From: Bradyrhizobium sp. WSM1743
GTDB taxonomy: Bacteria > Pseudomonadota > Alphaproteobacteria > Rhizobiales > Xanthobacteraceae
Direction: 5' to 3'
Assembly: GCF_000473065.1 (NCBI RefSeq)
Contig: NZ_AXAZ01000074.1
Coordinates: forward strand, 1-42,312
Length of the DNA: 42,312 nt
How positions within the stretch are numbered: position 1 is the stretch's first letter; every line of letters starts with the position of its first letter. A program made the position numbers and the translations under genes. The notes under the pieces were generated by a model. That model ran no database searches. It was not told the origin of the DNA and saw nothing but the letters and a program-made list of their open reading frames with translations. Below, piece by piece: positions 7,972 through 15,643 of the stretch.

Positions 7972-9029
7972 GAGGGCACTCCGAGCTTGCTCCGCCGCGG
8001 CTCGAAGCGAAGTGCAACTTCCTGCCCAGTCTCGATCGACTCGTACAGAGCCGAAATCAGTTCGAGGCTCTTGCGGCCTTGCAGACCGTCGACCAGCGCG
8101 GCGCGCTGATTCAACAAGCAATCGACGACGTGCTGGTAATAGGCCTGGTGGCCGAATCCATAGACGTTGGGCGGATTGACCGAGAATTTCTCGACAACGA
8201 CCTGATCGCTCGGCAGCGCGTCGACAAAATTCCAGTGCCTAATCTGATTGACCGCGAAGCCCGCGATCTCGACCGTGCCCTTCTCACCCAGGATTGAGAG
8301 CGAGCCTTCGAGATCCTTTGGCCGAACCGCCGTGGTCGCTTCGATGATGCCGAGCGCGCCGTTGCGGAATTTCAGCGTCGCGACCGCGGTGTCTTCGGTC
8401 TCGATTTTCACGAGCGCGGTAGTGGCCCGGGCATGTACGCTCACCACGTCGCCGAAGAACCACTCCAGCATGTCGATGTGATGACTGGCCTGATTCGTCA
8501 GCACGCCGCCATCATAGGCCCACGTGCCACGCCATGCGTCCTGATCGTAATAGGCCTGGTCGCGGCACCAACGCACCCGCACGGTGCCGAGGATCAGCCG
8601 CCCAAATCGGCCAGCGTCCAACGCCTCACGCGTCTTCACCACTGGAACATTGAAGCGGTTCTGTTTCACGACAAACAGTTTTACGCCAGCCTCGTCGCAG
8701 GCACGGATCATGTCGTCGGCATCCTGGAGCCGAAGCGCCATCGGCTTCTCGACCACGACGTGCTTGCCCGCGCGCGCGCAGGCGATGGTGTGCTCCGGGT
8801 GCATGCCGCTCGGCGTCAGGACCGCGACGGCGTCGACGTCGGAACGCGCGAGAAATTCGTTCACATCGTCAAAAGCTGGAACTGAAAACTTCGCTGCGAC
8901 GGCTTCCGCACGTGCCTTGATCTTGTCGCAGACCGCAACGAGGCGCGCGCCCTCGATTTGACCATTGCCCAACAGCTCCGAGTGACGTTTTGAGATACGT
9001 CCGCAACCGAGCAGGCCAAATCTGATCAT
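7968..9029 (-). CDS. wlbA: Gfo/Idh/MocA-family UDP-GlcNAcA 3-dehydrogenase (WlbA/WbpB type)
   Basis: NAD-dependent oxidoreductase expected to oxidise C3 of UDP-GlcNAcA to the 3-keto sugar used by the aminotransferase downstream. The N-terminal Rossmann motif is FGLLGCGRISKRH. The conserved EKP motif is at 94-96 (VVVEKPMAL). The family's substrate-side motifs are R-V-R-W...AYYDQDAWRGTW and DGGVLTNQASHHIDML, with the catalytic Lys and His expected from EKP and HHIDM. 353 aa, full length. The start at ATG 9029 has GAGGA eight bases upstream. It leads a three-gene operon (wlbA, wlbB, wlbC). The 6-dehydrogenase that makes its substrate is not in the window. Confidence 0.88.
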   Translation of the reverse strand: MIRFGLLGCGRISKRHSELLGNGQIEGARLVAVCDKIKARAEAVAAKFSVPAFDDVNEFLARSDVDAVAVLTPSGMHPEHTIACARAGKHVVVEKPMALRLQDADDMIRACDEAGVKLFVVKQNRFNVPVVKTREALDAGRFGRLILGTVRVRWCRDQAYYDQDAWRGTWAYDGGVLTNQASHHIDMLEWFFGDVVSVHARATTALVKIETEDTAVATLKFRNGALGIIEATTAVRPKDLEGSLSILGEKGTVEIAGFAVNQIRHWNFVDALPSDQVVVEKFSVNPPNVYGFGHQAYYQHVVDCLLNQRAALVDGLQGRKSLELISALYESIETGQEVALRFEPRRSKLGVPS

Positions 9030-9335
9030 TCAGGTCATCCTCACGATCGGCACTGCCGCACGAAAAATTCGTCCTGACCGCGCTCCGAAGTCAAAGCCTA
9101 TATTCGAAAATTCCGTTATTAATCAAGCCAATAATGCTCCTCTTCTGAATTTGTCCGCCGCTGTGCAAACGAGTTCCGGAAGCCTTGGGCCGCCATCGCC
9201 GGCTAGGGGGCGCAGGTGCCAAGTGCCTAACCGCGCTTCGATAATCAGAGTGGGAACACCGGGTTGGCGCCCGACCACATATTGGCCTTGCCCTCTGTGG
9301 ATACGCCGCACCTTCCATGATACGGAGCGCGCGAC
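9030..9335. promoter_or_regulatory. Divergent intergenic region between wlbA and the polymerase run
   Basis: 306 bases without a gene, between the minus-strand wlb operon and the plus-strand 9336-16848 run, so it must hold promoters for both. The central part (about 9100-9150) is clearly more A+T-rich than its surroundings (e.g. tattcgaaaattccgttatt), as expected for a promoter core. I cannot assign -35/-10 boxes with confidence. GGAG at 9323-9326 is the ribosome-binding site of the gene starting at 9336. Confidence 0.4.
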
Positions 9336-10706
9336 ATGGACCAAGCCTCACCAATGAAAAGCGCCGATGTTTCAGTGCCGCCGCTGTCGGATTTCCGATC
9401 CCGGCTGACCATCCTCATCGTGTGCCATATAGCGGCTTGCTGGGTCTCCCTGATTTTCGTGGGTGAGTACTATCGGCGCCTGTTGCCCCTGGCCGAGAAC
9501 AGCCTTCCTCACGCGCTGACTGCAGCAGCCATTGCAACGCCGTTTGCCCTGCTGTCCGTTCTGTTCATAAGACAGCGCTTCAGTTTTGGGTATGCACTCG
9601 GCTTTTATCTCTTTACACTCCTCCTGAGCTATCTCTGGCTAATTGAATTCTCGACGTTTCACTACGATCATCGCATAGCGGCAATATCGGCCTTTGTTTC
9701 CGGGGGCGCGTTTCTCATTCCAGCGCTGTTCCTCAATCCCCCGGCTTTTACCTCCCGATTGAGATTGACGGCCAGGCGATTTGACAAGCTGCTATGGGGC
9801 ATTCTGGCGATATCGATCATTGTTCTAGCGATCGGGGCGACGTTCAACCGGCAGATCGTCAGTCCTCTCGATATCTACCAGTATCGCGAGCAGATCGCTC
9901 TTCCCAGGCCTCTGCTCTATGCCATCGGCATGGTCTGCGGAGCCCTGTTGCCGTTTGCGTATGCCAGCTTCCTTCAGATGAAGAGATACGCCTTTGCGGC
10001 GTTCTGCCTGGTGCTCCTTGGGCTATTTTATCCGATCACGCTAACGAAAGTTGCGCTGCTGGCGCCAGGATGGCTGCTGTTCCTCACGCTCCTATCGATC
10101 TGTTTCGAGTCCCGAACAGCGATCATTCTTTCGCTCCTGCTGCCGTTGTCGGCCGGCTTGCTGTTGGTGCTGGCGTATAAATTTGGCCTGCTGGCGGAGT
10201 ACCCGTTCCTGGTCTATTTCGGCACGGTCAATTTTCGTATGATCGGAATGCCCGCGAGTGCCCTCGACTTTTACAACGACTTTTTCTCGACCCACGAGCT
10301 GACTCGCTTTTGCCAGATCGGCGCGATCAGGATGCTCGTATCATGCCCGTATACGGAACAGCTTTCCGTCTACATGCGGGACAGCTATCACCTGGGATAC
10401 TTCAATGCGTCGCTTTTTGCGACGGAGGGTATCGCTTCGGTCGGTCCCCTGTTCGCGCCTGTCGCGGCCCTCGTATGTGGGCTTGTGATCAGCCTGGCGA
10501 ACCGCGCTTCTGCCGGACTCCCCGAACGCTTCGTGCTGGTGTCGGGCGGATTGCAGCTCCATATTTTCCTGAATGTGCCTTTCACAATCGCGCTAGTAAC
10601 CAATGGCGCTGCCGTCCTTTTCCTACTGTGGTACATCGCGCCGCGCGCCGTCCTGCTAAACGCCGAGCCGACATCTCCGCATGGTCACGACGATGCAACT
10701 CTCTGA
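9336..10706 (+). CDS. Polytopic membrane protein, candidate O-antigen polymerase (copy 1)
   Basis: 456 aa with about ten to twelve hydrophobic helices and a longer hydrophilic loop around residues 300-370 (YNDFFSTHELTRFCQI, then CPYTEQLSVY and NASLFATEGIASVG). That layout, a many-helix protein with one large periplasmic loop in the second half, is typical of Wzy polymerases, which join lipid-linked repeat units in the periplasm. No sequence signature proves this; Wzy proteins are extremely divergent. The next gene is a clear paralogue. The start at ATG 9336 has GGAG nine bases upstream. Its last 26 bases overlap the next gene's possible start. A multi-helix glycosyltransferase or ligase is the alternative. 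Confidence 0.55.
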   Translation: MDQASPMKSADVSVPPLSDFRSRLTILIVCHIAACWVSLIFVGEYYRRLLPLAENSLPHALTAAAIATPFALLSVLFIRQRFSFGYALGFYLFTLLLSYLWLIEFSTFHYDHRIAAISAFVSGGAFLIPALFLNPPAFTSRLRLTARRFDKLLWGILAISIIVLAIGATFNRQIVSPLDIYQYREQIALPRPLLYAIGMVCGALLPFAYASFLQMKRYAFAAFCLVLLGLFYPITLTKVALLAPGWLLFLTLLSICFESRTAIILSLLLPLSAGLLLVLAYKFGLLAEYPFLVYFGTVNFRMIGMPASALDFYNDFFSTHELTRFCQIGAIRMLVSCPYTEQLSVYMRDSYHLGYFNASLFATEGIASVGPLFAPVAALVCGLVISLANRASAGLPERFVLVSGGLQLHIFLNVPFTIALVTNGAAVLFLLWYIAPRAVLLNAEPTSPHGHDDATL

Positions 10707-12012
10707 GCATTTCAAGCCTTTGCAGGGGCCGGCATTCAGGCTTGTACTTCTTGCAGTTCATACGGTCGGCTGCGGCGTCTCGCTCGCCATGGTCCTGCAA
10801 CTGTATGGATATCTCCGCCTCTTCACCTGGAACGCCTCTCACATTGGCCAGGCAGCGCTTCTCGCACTTCCGGTTGCCGCAGTGGCATCAACGCTGGCCT
10901 TCGCAAGGTTCAGTTTCGGCTATCTGCTCTCGTTCTACGTCTACACTACGGTTCTCGGATATGTTTGCCTCGTACCTTTTTCGCAATTGGCATACGACCA
11001 CAGGCTGCCTGCCGTTTCGGCGATCATCTCCGCCGCGGCATTTATGGCCCCAACCCTCTTTCTCAGATGGCCGATCAAGCCGAGACACACGATCTCGGTG
11101 AAAACCTTTCGTCGGCTCATCGCGGCGATCGCCGCCGTAACCCTCGCCATCCTCGCGACTGGGTTTTTCTACAATTTCAAGCTGGTCGGACTTGCGGACA
11201 TATATCAATTCCGCGATGAATTGAGATTTCCGGTCCTCCTTCAATATGCCATGGGAATTGCGTTGGGGGCGCTGCTCCCGTTCGCCTTTGCCTGCTGCAT
11301 CGAGATGCGGGCCCGCTTCGCCGCAGTGGCAATACTGCTTGTCCTCGTCGCCCTCTATCCGGTGACGCTCACCAAGACAGCTCTGTTTGCACCAGCCTGG
11401 CTCGGCTTCCTCTGGTTCATCTCAACCCGCCTCGAACCAAGGGTTGCAGTCATCGCGTCACTACTCGGGCCGATCGCGTTCGGCATCGTCCTGGCGATAC
11501 TGTCCAAGCAGGGATTGGTTCCTCAGTCGATGTACCTGAACTATTTCGGAACGATCAATTTCCGAATGATCGCGTATCCGTCGATCGCACTCGACGTCTA
11601 CAACGACTTCTTCTCGCAACATGAGCTCACGCACTTCTGCCAGATCTCGGTTATCAAGCGCCTGGGCACCTGTCCTTACAGCGAGCAACTCTCTCTGGTC
11701 ATTGCCAAGAGTTACCCGGTGGGCAATCTTAACGCATCTTTTCTCGCAACCGAAGGGATCGCTTCAGTCGGCAGCATTCTGGCACCGGGAAGCGCGCTTC
11801 TCGTCGGACTCTTTCTTTCGATTGGAAATCACCTCTCCGAGGGCCTTACGCCGCGCTTCATCATCCTGTCGAGCGGGATGGTGACGCAGGGCTTCCTCAA
11901 TGTGCCGCTTTCCGTCCTGATGGTAACGAACGGCGCCGCCATTCTGTTTCTGCTTTGGTATATCGTGCCGCGACACGCGTTCGCGGATCCGCAGCACCAA
12001 TCACCGCCGTGA
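10693..12012 (+). CDS. Polytopic membrane protein, candidate O-antigen polymerase (copy 2)
   Basis: A paralogue of the preceding gene along its whole length: helix spacing matches, and the loop repeats nearly word for word (YFGTINFRMI, VYNDFFSQHELTHFCQI, CPYSEQLSLV, NASFLATEGIASVGS, NVPLSVLMVTNGAAILF). The pair therefore arose by tandem duplication and diverged. The start is the ATG at 10681 or, preferred here, the ATG at 10693; both lie inside the end of copy 1, so the two are translationally coupled. About 440 aa. Two linked polymerase-like proteins could make two different linkages, or one may have become a ligase or regulator of the other. Confidence 0.55.
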   Translation: MQLSEHFKPLQGPAFRLVLLAVHTVGCGVSLAMVLQLYGYLRLFTWNASHIGQAALLALPVAAVASTLAFARFSFGYLLSFYVYTTVLGYVCLVPFSQLAYDHRLPAVSAIISAAAFMAPTLFLRWPIKPRHTISVKTFRRLIAAIAAVTLAILATGFFYNFKLVGLADIYQFRDELRFPVLLQYAMGIALGALLPFAFACCIEMRARFAAVAILLVLVALYPVTLTKTALFAPAWLGFLWFISTRLEPRVAVIASLLGPIAFGIVLAILSKQGLVPQSMYLNYFGTINFRMIAYPSIALDVYNDFFSQHELTHFCQISVIKRLGTCPYSEQLSLVIAKSYPVGNLNASFLATEGIASVGSILAPGSALLVGLFLSIGNHLSEGLTPRFIILSSGMVTQGFLNVPLSVLMVTNGAAILFLLWYIVPRHAFADPQHQSPP

Positions 12013-12025
12013 GGGTTTGAGTTCG

Positions 12026-13201
12026 ATGCGCACGCTCGTGCTGAACGCCGATTACCCGAGATTCCTGGCGTGGTTATATCGTCGGCATCCCGGTCTTGAT
12101 ACGGCCGGCTACGCCGAACAAATGGCCGCGCGAAACGCAAGCCTGTTCGGCGTCGCGGATTTCTATTCGCGCAATTTCACGGCATTGGGCCACCAGGCCG
12201 CCGACATCCACGTCAATAATCTGTCGCTGCAATCGGCCTGGGCGCGCGAGCACGGCATGACGCTCGACACGGACGCCAGTCTCGGCGCGAGCAGGAAACA
12301 GCAGCTGCCCGGCTGGCTCCAACGCACCATCGCGCCGCTGAAACCGGCGCTACGGCCATTAGCTCGCCGGCTGGGATTGAGCCCGCGTTTAAGCGAGCAG
12401 GCCGAGCGCGTCCTGCTCGCCCAGATCGAGGATTTCAAGCCGGATCTCGTCCTCAACCAGGACGTCTTCTATGTCAGCACCGGACTGGTGCGACGGATGA
12501 GGGATCTGGGCGTGCGCGTCGTGATCGGCCAGGTTGGCATCGAGCCGACAAAGGGAGAGGACTGGAGTGCCTACGACCTGATGCTCTCGCAACTGCCCCG
12601 GGTCGTCGGGGCATTTCGTGCCGCCCGCGTTCGTGCCGAGGTCTGTCATCTTGCATTCGAGCCAGCCGTCCTGGATGCGCTGTCTGCGCCGCCCACTCCC
12701 GACATCGACGTCTCGTTCGTGGGTTCGGTATCGGAAGATCACCGGGACCGGATCGCGCTTCTGGAATTCGTCGCTGAGCGCCACGACCTCAAGCTATGGG
12801 GCAACATTCCGAGTTCGCTCCCCTCGACGTCTCCGCTTCGCCGATGCTTCCAGGGCGAGGTATGGGGCTCCGAAATGTACGATGTCCTGCGGCGATCGCG
12901 GATCAGCCTGAATTCCCACATCGACGTTGCCGGCGATGAAGCCGGTAACATGCGCCTGTTCGAAGCCACCGGCGTCGGCTCTTTTCTGCTGACGGACTTC
13001 AAGCGCAATCTGCACACCCTGTTCGAGGCGGATCGGGATATTGCGATCTGGCGGTCGCGCGAGGATTGCTCCGCGGCAATCGAGCGCTATCTCGACGACA
13101 ATGACCGGCGTGTGGAGATCGCCGCAAACGGGCAGAAGCAGACGCTGGCGAAGCACACCTTTCGCGCACGCGTCGAGGAGATTCTCCGCTGCATTCAGTA
13201 G
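12026..13201 (+). CDS. Glycosyltransferase, CgeB/GT1-like C-terminal domain
   Basis: About 391 aa. The C-terminal third carries the spore-CgeB-type glycosyltransferase pattern (Glyco_trans_1_2): DVSFVGSVSEDHRDRI, a region ending in YDVLRRSRISLNSHIDVAG, and NMRLFEATGVGSFLLTD. The N-terminal part (LVLNADYPRFLAWLY, then DLVLNQDVFYVS) is a Rossmann-like acceptor domain. Proteins of this type transfer sugars during surface-polysaccharide or protein glycosylation. The ATG at 12026 is preferred; a TTG at 12017 would add three residues. It follows copy 2 of the polymerase pair by 13 bases, in the same operon. Donor unknown. Confidence 0.75.
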   Translation: MRTLVLNADYPRFLAWLYRRHPGLDTAGYAEQMAARNASLFGVADFYSRNFTALGHQAADIHVNNLSLQSAWAREHGMTLDTDASLGASRKQQLPGWLQRTIAPLKPALRPLARRLGLSPRLSEQAERVLLAQIEDFKPDLVLNQDVFYVSTGLVRRMRDLGVRVVIGQVGIEPTKGEDWSAYDLMLSQLPRVVGAFRAARVRAEVCHLAFEPAVLDALSAPPTPDIDVSFVGSVSEDHRDRIALLEFVAERHDLKLWGNIPSSLPSTSPLRRCFQGEVWGSEMYDVLRRSRISLNSHIDVAGDEAGNMRLFEATGVGSFLLTDFKRNLHTLFEADRDIAIWRSREDCSAAIERYLDDNDRRVEIAANGQKQTLAKHTFRARVEEILRCIQ

Positions 13202-13317
13202 ACGCGGTAAAATCCGAAAAGCCTGGCGTTACCCTTGACGATTTCGGGGAAAATAGCCAAAGTCGGCCGCAAGAACGCTAACGCGTTATACCATAATCGT
13301 ATTCTGGAAAACGGCAG

Positions 13318-13764
13318 ATGGAACACGTCGAACACGTCCGATTCGGCGACCAGCTCTATGCAATCATCGTGCGCGCTTCGTTTCGCGAGGCGGGCATTCA
13401 CTTCTTTTCGACGCCGGAACTGTCGCAACAGCTCGCTTTCATGAGCCACCCTGAGGGTAAGAGCATCGCGCCGCATCGCCACAATAAGGTGACGCGCGAA
13501 GTGCACTACACCCAGGAGGTCCTGCTGATCCAGAAAGGAAAGCTCCAGGTCGACTTCTACACCGAGAGCGAGGACTATCTTGAGAGCCGCTTGCTGGGTG
13601 CCGGCGACATCATTCTGCTTTGCAGCGGCGCACATGGTTTTCACGTGCTCGAGCCGGTCGAGATGTTCGAGGTCAAGCAGGGCCCCTATTCCGGTGAGAA
13701 CGACAAGACCAGGTTCGACGAAGTCGAGGCGTCGCAAATTCGCATCAAGGGCCCGGGCGTGTGA
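13318..13764 (+). CDS. Cupin-fold protein of the polysaccharide operon
   Basis: 148 aa with one RmlC-like cupin. The metal/substrate motif is visible as PHRHNKVTREVHYTQEVLLI (first cupin motif, His and Glu) followed by GDIILLCSGAHGFHVLE (second motif, His). It lies directly before, and overlaps by GTGA, the perosamine-synthase-like aminotransferase. Cupins in this position include sugar isomerases and epimerases (FdtA, RmlC types), but the FdtA hallmark residues are not obvious here, so I do not assign a reaction. Preceded by a 115-base gap that may hold its own promoter (A+T-richer stretch ttataccataatcg). Confidence 0.7.
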   Translation: MEHVEHVRFGDQLYAIIVRASFREAGIHFFSTPELSQQLAFMSHPEGKSIAPHRHNKVTREVHYTQEVLLIQKGKLQVDFYTESEDYLESRLLGAGDIILLCSGAHGFHVLEPVEMFEVKQGPYSGENDKTRFDEVEASQIRIKGPGV

Positions 13765-14879
13765 CCGATTTCATCCCCGTCAATACGCCGCTGCTGGACG
13801 GCAACGAAGCCGAGTATCTGGCTGAATGCGTTCGTACCGGCTGGATCTCGTCGGAAGGCCCGTTCATCAAGCGCTTCGAGCAGGAGATGGCTCGCATCGC
13901 AGGTCGCCGCCACGGCGTTGCCGTGACCAACGGCTCTGTCGCGCTCGACATCGCAGTCCATGCCCTCGGGCTCGAACCCGGCGATGAAGTCATCATCCCG
14001 ACCTTCACGATCATCAGTTGCGCCGCTGCGGTGGTCCGCGCCGGCCTCGTCCCTGTCGGGGTGGACTGCGATCCGTCGACCTGGAACATGACCGTCGAAG
14101 GGGTGGAAGCTGCACTCACGCCGCGCACCCGCGCGATCATGCTGGTCCACATCTACGGCCTGCCGGTCGATCTCGAACCGATCCTGACGCTCGCCCGCAA
14201 GCACAACCTGAAGGTCATCGAGGATGCCGCCGAGATGCACGGCCAGACCTATCGCGGCGCGCCTTGCGGCAGCTTCGGCGATGTCTCGACCTTCAGCTTT
14301 TATCCGAACAAGCACGTCACGACCGGTGAGGGCGGCATGATCCTCACCGACGACGACGCGCTGGCTGACAGGCTGCAAAGCCTGCGCAACCTCTGCTTCC
14401 AGCCGCAGCAGCGCTTCATTCACGAAGAGCTCGGCTGGAACGCGCGCATGACCAACCTGCAAGCCGCGCTCGGCGTCGCGCAGATCGAACAGCTGCCGCG
14501 CACGGTCGAACTCAAGCGCAGGCTCGGCAGGCTGTATGACGGGCATCTCGAGGGCGTGTCCGGTATCCGCCGTCCCGTGGCCCGCACCAACTATGCCGAC
14601 AACATCTACTGGGTCTACGCCATCGTCCTTGACGACGACGTTCCGTTCGACGCCAAGGAAGCGATGCGGCGTCTGGGCGAGAAGGGCATCGGCACGCGAC
14701 CATTCTTCTGGTGCATGCACGAGCAGCCGGTGCTGCGCCGGATGGGCTTCATGCTCGACGAGTCGCACCCGGTCGCCGAACGCATCGCCCGCCGCGGGTT
14801 CTATCTGCCGAGCGGGCTGGCGTTGACTGAAGAGGAGATCGCCCGGTCAGCGGACGCGCTGAAGGAGATTTTGGCGTGA
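13761..14879 (+). CDS. DegT-family aminotransferase, GDP-perosamine synthase-like
   Basis: PLP enzyme, 372 aa. Opening PVNTPLLDGNEAEYLAECV and GWISSEGPFIKRFE are typical of perosamine/4-amino-4,6-dideoxyhexose synthases (Per/RfbE). The phosphate-binding segment is VTNGSVALDIAVHAL, the PLP Lys is K184 in SFYPNKHVTTGEGG, and VIEDAAEMHG holds the conserved Asp. The probable reaction is transamination of GDP-4-keto-6-deoxymannose (product of gmd at 3386) at C4 to GDP-perosamine. The rfbG product, CDP-4-keto-6-deoxyglucose, is another possible substrate. The GTG start at 13761 overlaps the cupin stop, and its own stop overlaps the methyltransferase start. Confidence 0.82.
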   Translation: MTDFIPVNTPLLDGNEAEYLAECVRTGWISSEGPFIKRFEQEMARIAGRRHGVAVTNGSVALDIAVHALGLEPGDEVIIPTFTIISCAAAVVRAGLVPVGVDCDPSTWNMTVEGVEAALTPRTRAIMLVHIYGLPVDLEPILTLARKHNLKVIEDAAEMHGQTYRGAPCGSFGDVSTFSFYPNKHVTTGEGGMILTDDDALADRLQSLRNLCFQPQQRFIHEELGWNARMTNLQAALGVAQIEQLPRTVELKRRLGRLYDGHLEGVSGIRRPVARTNYADNIYWVYAIVLDDDVPFDAKEAMRRLGEKGIGTRPFFWCMHEQPVLRRMGFMLDESHPVAERIARRGFYLPSGLALTEEEIARSADALKEILA

Positions 14880-15643
14880 CCGTGTTTGCGGACTATGCCC
14901 CCTGGTACGATCTTCTGTACCAAGACAAGGATTACGCATCCGAAGTGGATTTCGTCGAACGGCGCCTGCGCGATCACGCTGCGACATCAGGCAAGCTTCT
15001 CGATCTTGGCTGCGGCACGGGCCTGCATGCGATCGAATTTGCCCGGCGCGGCTGGAACGTTGCCGGTGTCGATCTCAGCGAGGAAATGGTCGCCAGGGCA
15101 AAGACCCGTGCGGCCGAGGCCGGGTTGCCCGTTCACTTCCGTCAGGGCGACGCCTGCGAGATTGGCCCGGAGCGCGACTGCGATGCGGTCGTGTCGCTGT
15201 TTCACGTGGCGAGCTACCAGCGCGATCTCGCAAGACTCGAGGCGCTGTTCAGAACCGCCCACGCGGCGCTCAAGCCGGGTGGGATCTTTCTCTTCGACTA
15301 CTGGTATGGCGGCGCCGTCCTGGCGCAAGGTGTCGAGACCCGTGTCAAGGTGATCGAGCGCAAGCCGCTGCGGCTGACCCGCATTGCGCAATCGGACCAC
15401 GATGAGGCTGACGCGACAGTCTTCGTGAACTACACCTTGTTCTGCGAGGACACCGACCGCTCGATCATCCGCCGCGTCGACGAGACGCACCGCATGCGCT
15501 ACTGGTTTCCGTTCGAGATCGAAGCGTCCCTCAGGGCCAGCGGATTTGAGCCCGATGGCAACTACGCCTGGCTCACCGAAGGCACGCCGAACTCCAAGAC
15601 CTGGGCCGCCTATTCGGTCGCCAGAAAGAGACTGTCGCCGTGA
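14876..15643 (+). CDS. SAM-dependent methyltransferase, DesVI/TylM1-like layout
   Basis: 255 aa class I methyltransferase. Motif I is LLDLGCGTGLHAIEFA (about residues 41-56), followed by VAGVDLSEEMV and GDACEI. The opening FADYAPWYDLLYQDKDYASE and the C-terminal segment (THRMRYWFPFEIEASLRASGFE) resemble small N-methyltransferases acting on NDP-amino-sugars, such as the DesVI/TylM1 type. With the coupled upstream aminotransferase this suggests N-methylation of the 4-amino sugar, though O-methylation is possible. The GTG start at 14876 overlaps the upstream stop (GTGA), and the same arrangement links its stop to the next gene. Confidence 0.75.
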   Translation: MTVFADYAPWYDLLYQDKDYASEVDFVERRLRDHAATSGKLLDLGCGTGLHAIEFARRGWNVAGVDLSEEMVARAKTRAAEAGLPVHFRQGDACEIGPERDCDAVVSLFHVASYQRDLARLEALFRTAHAALKPGGIFLFDYWYGGAVLAQGVETRVKVIERKPLRLTRIAQSDHDEADATVFVNYTLFCEDTDRSIIRRVDETHRMRYWFPFEIEASLRASGFEPDGNYAWLTEGTPNSKTWAAYSVARKRLSP

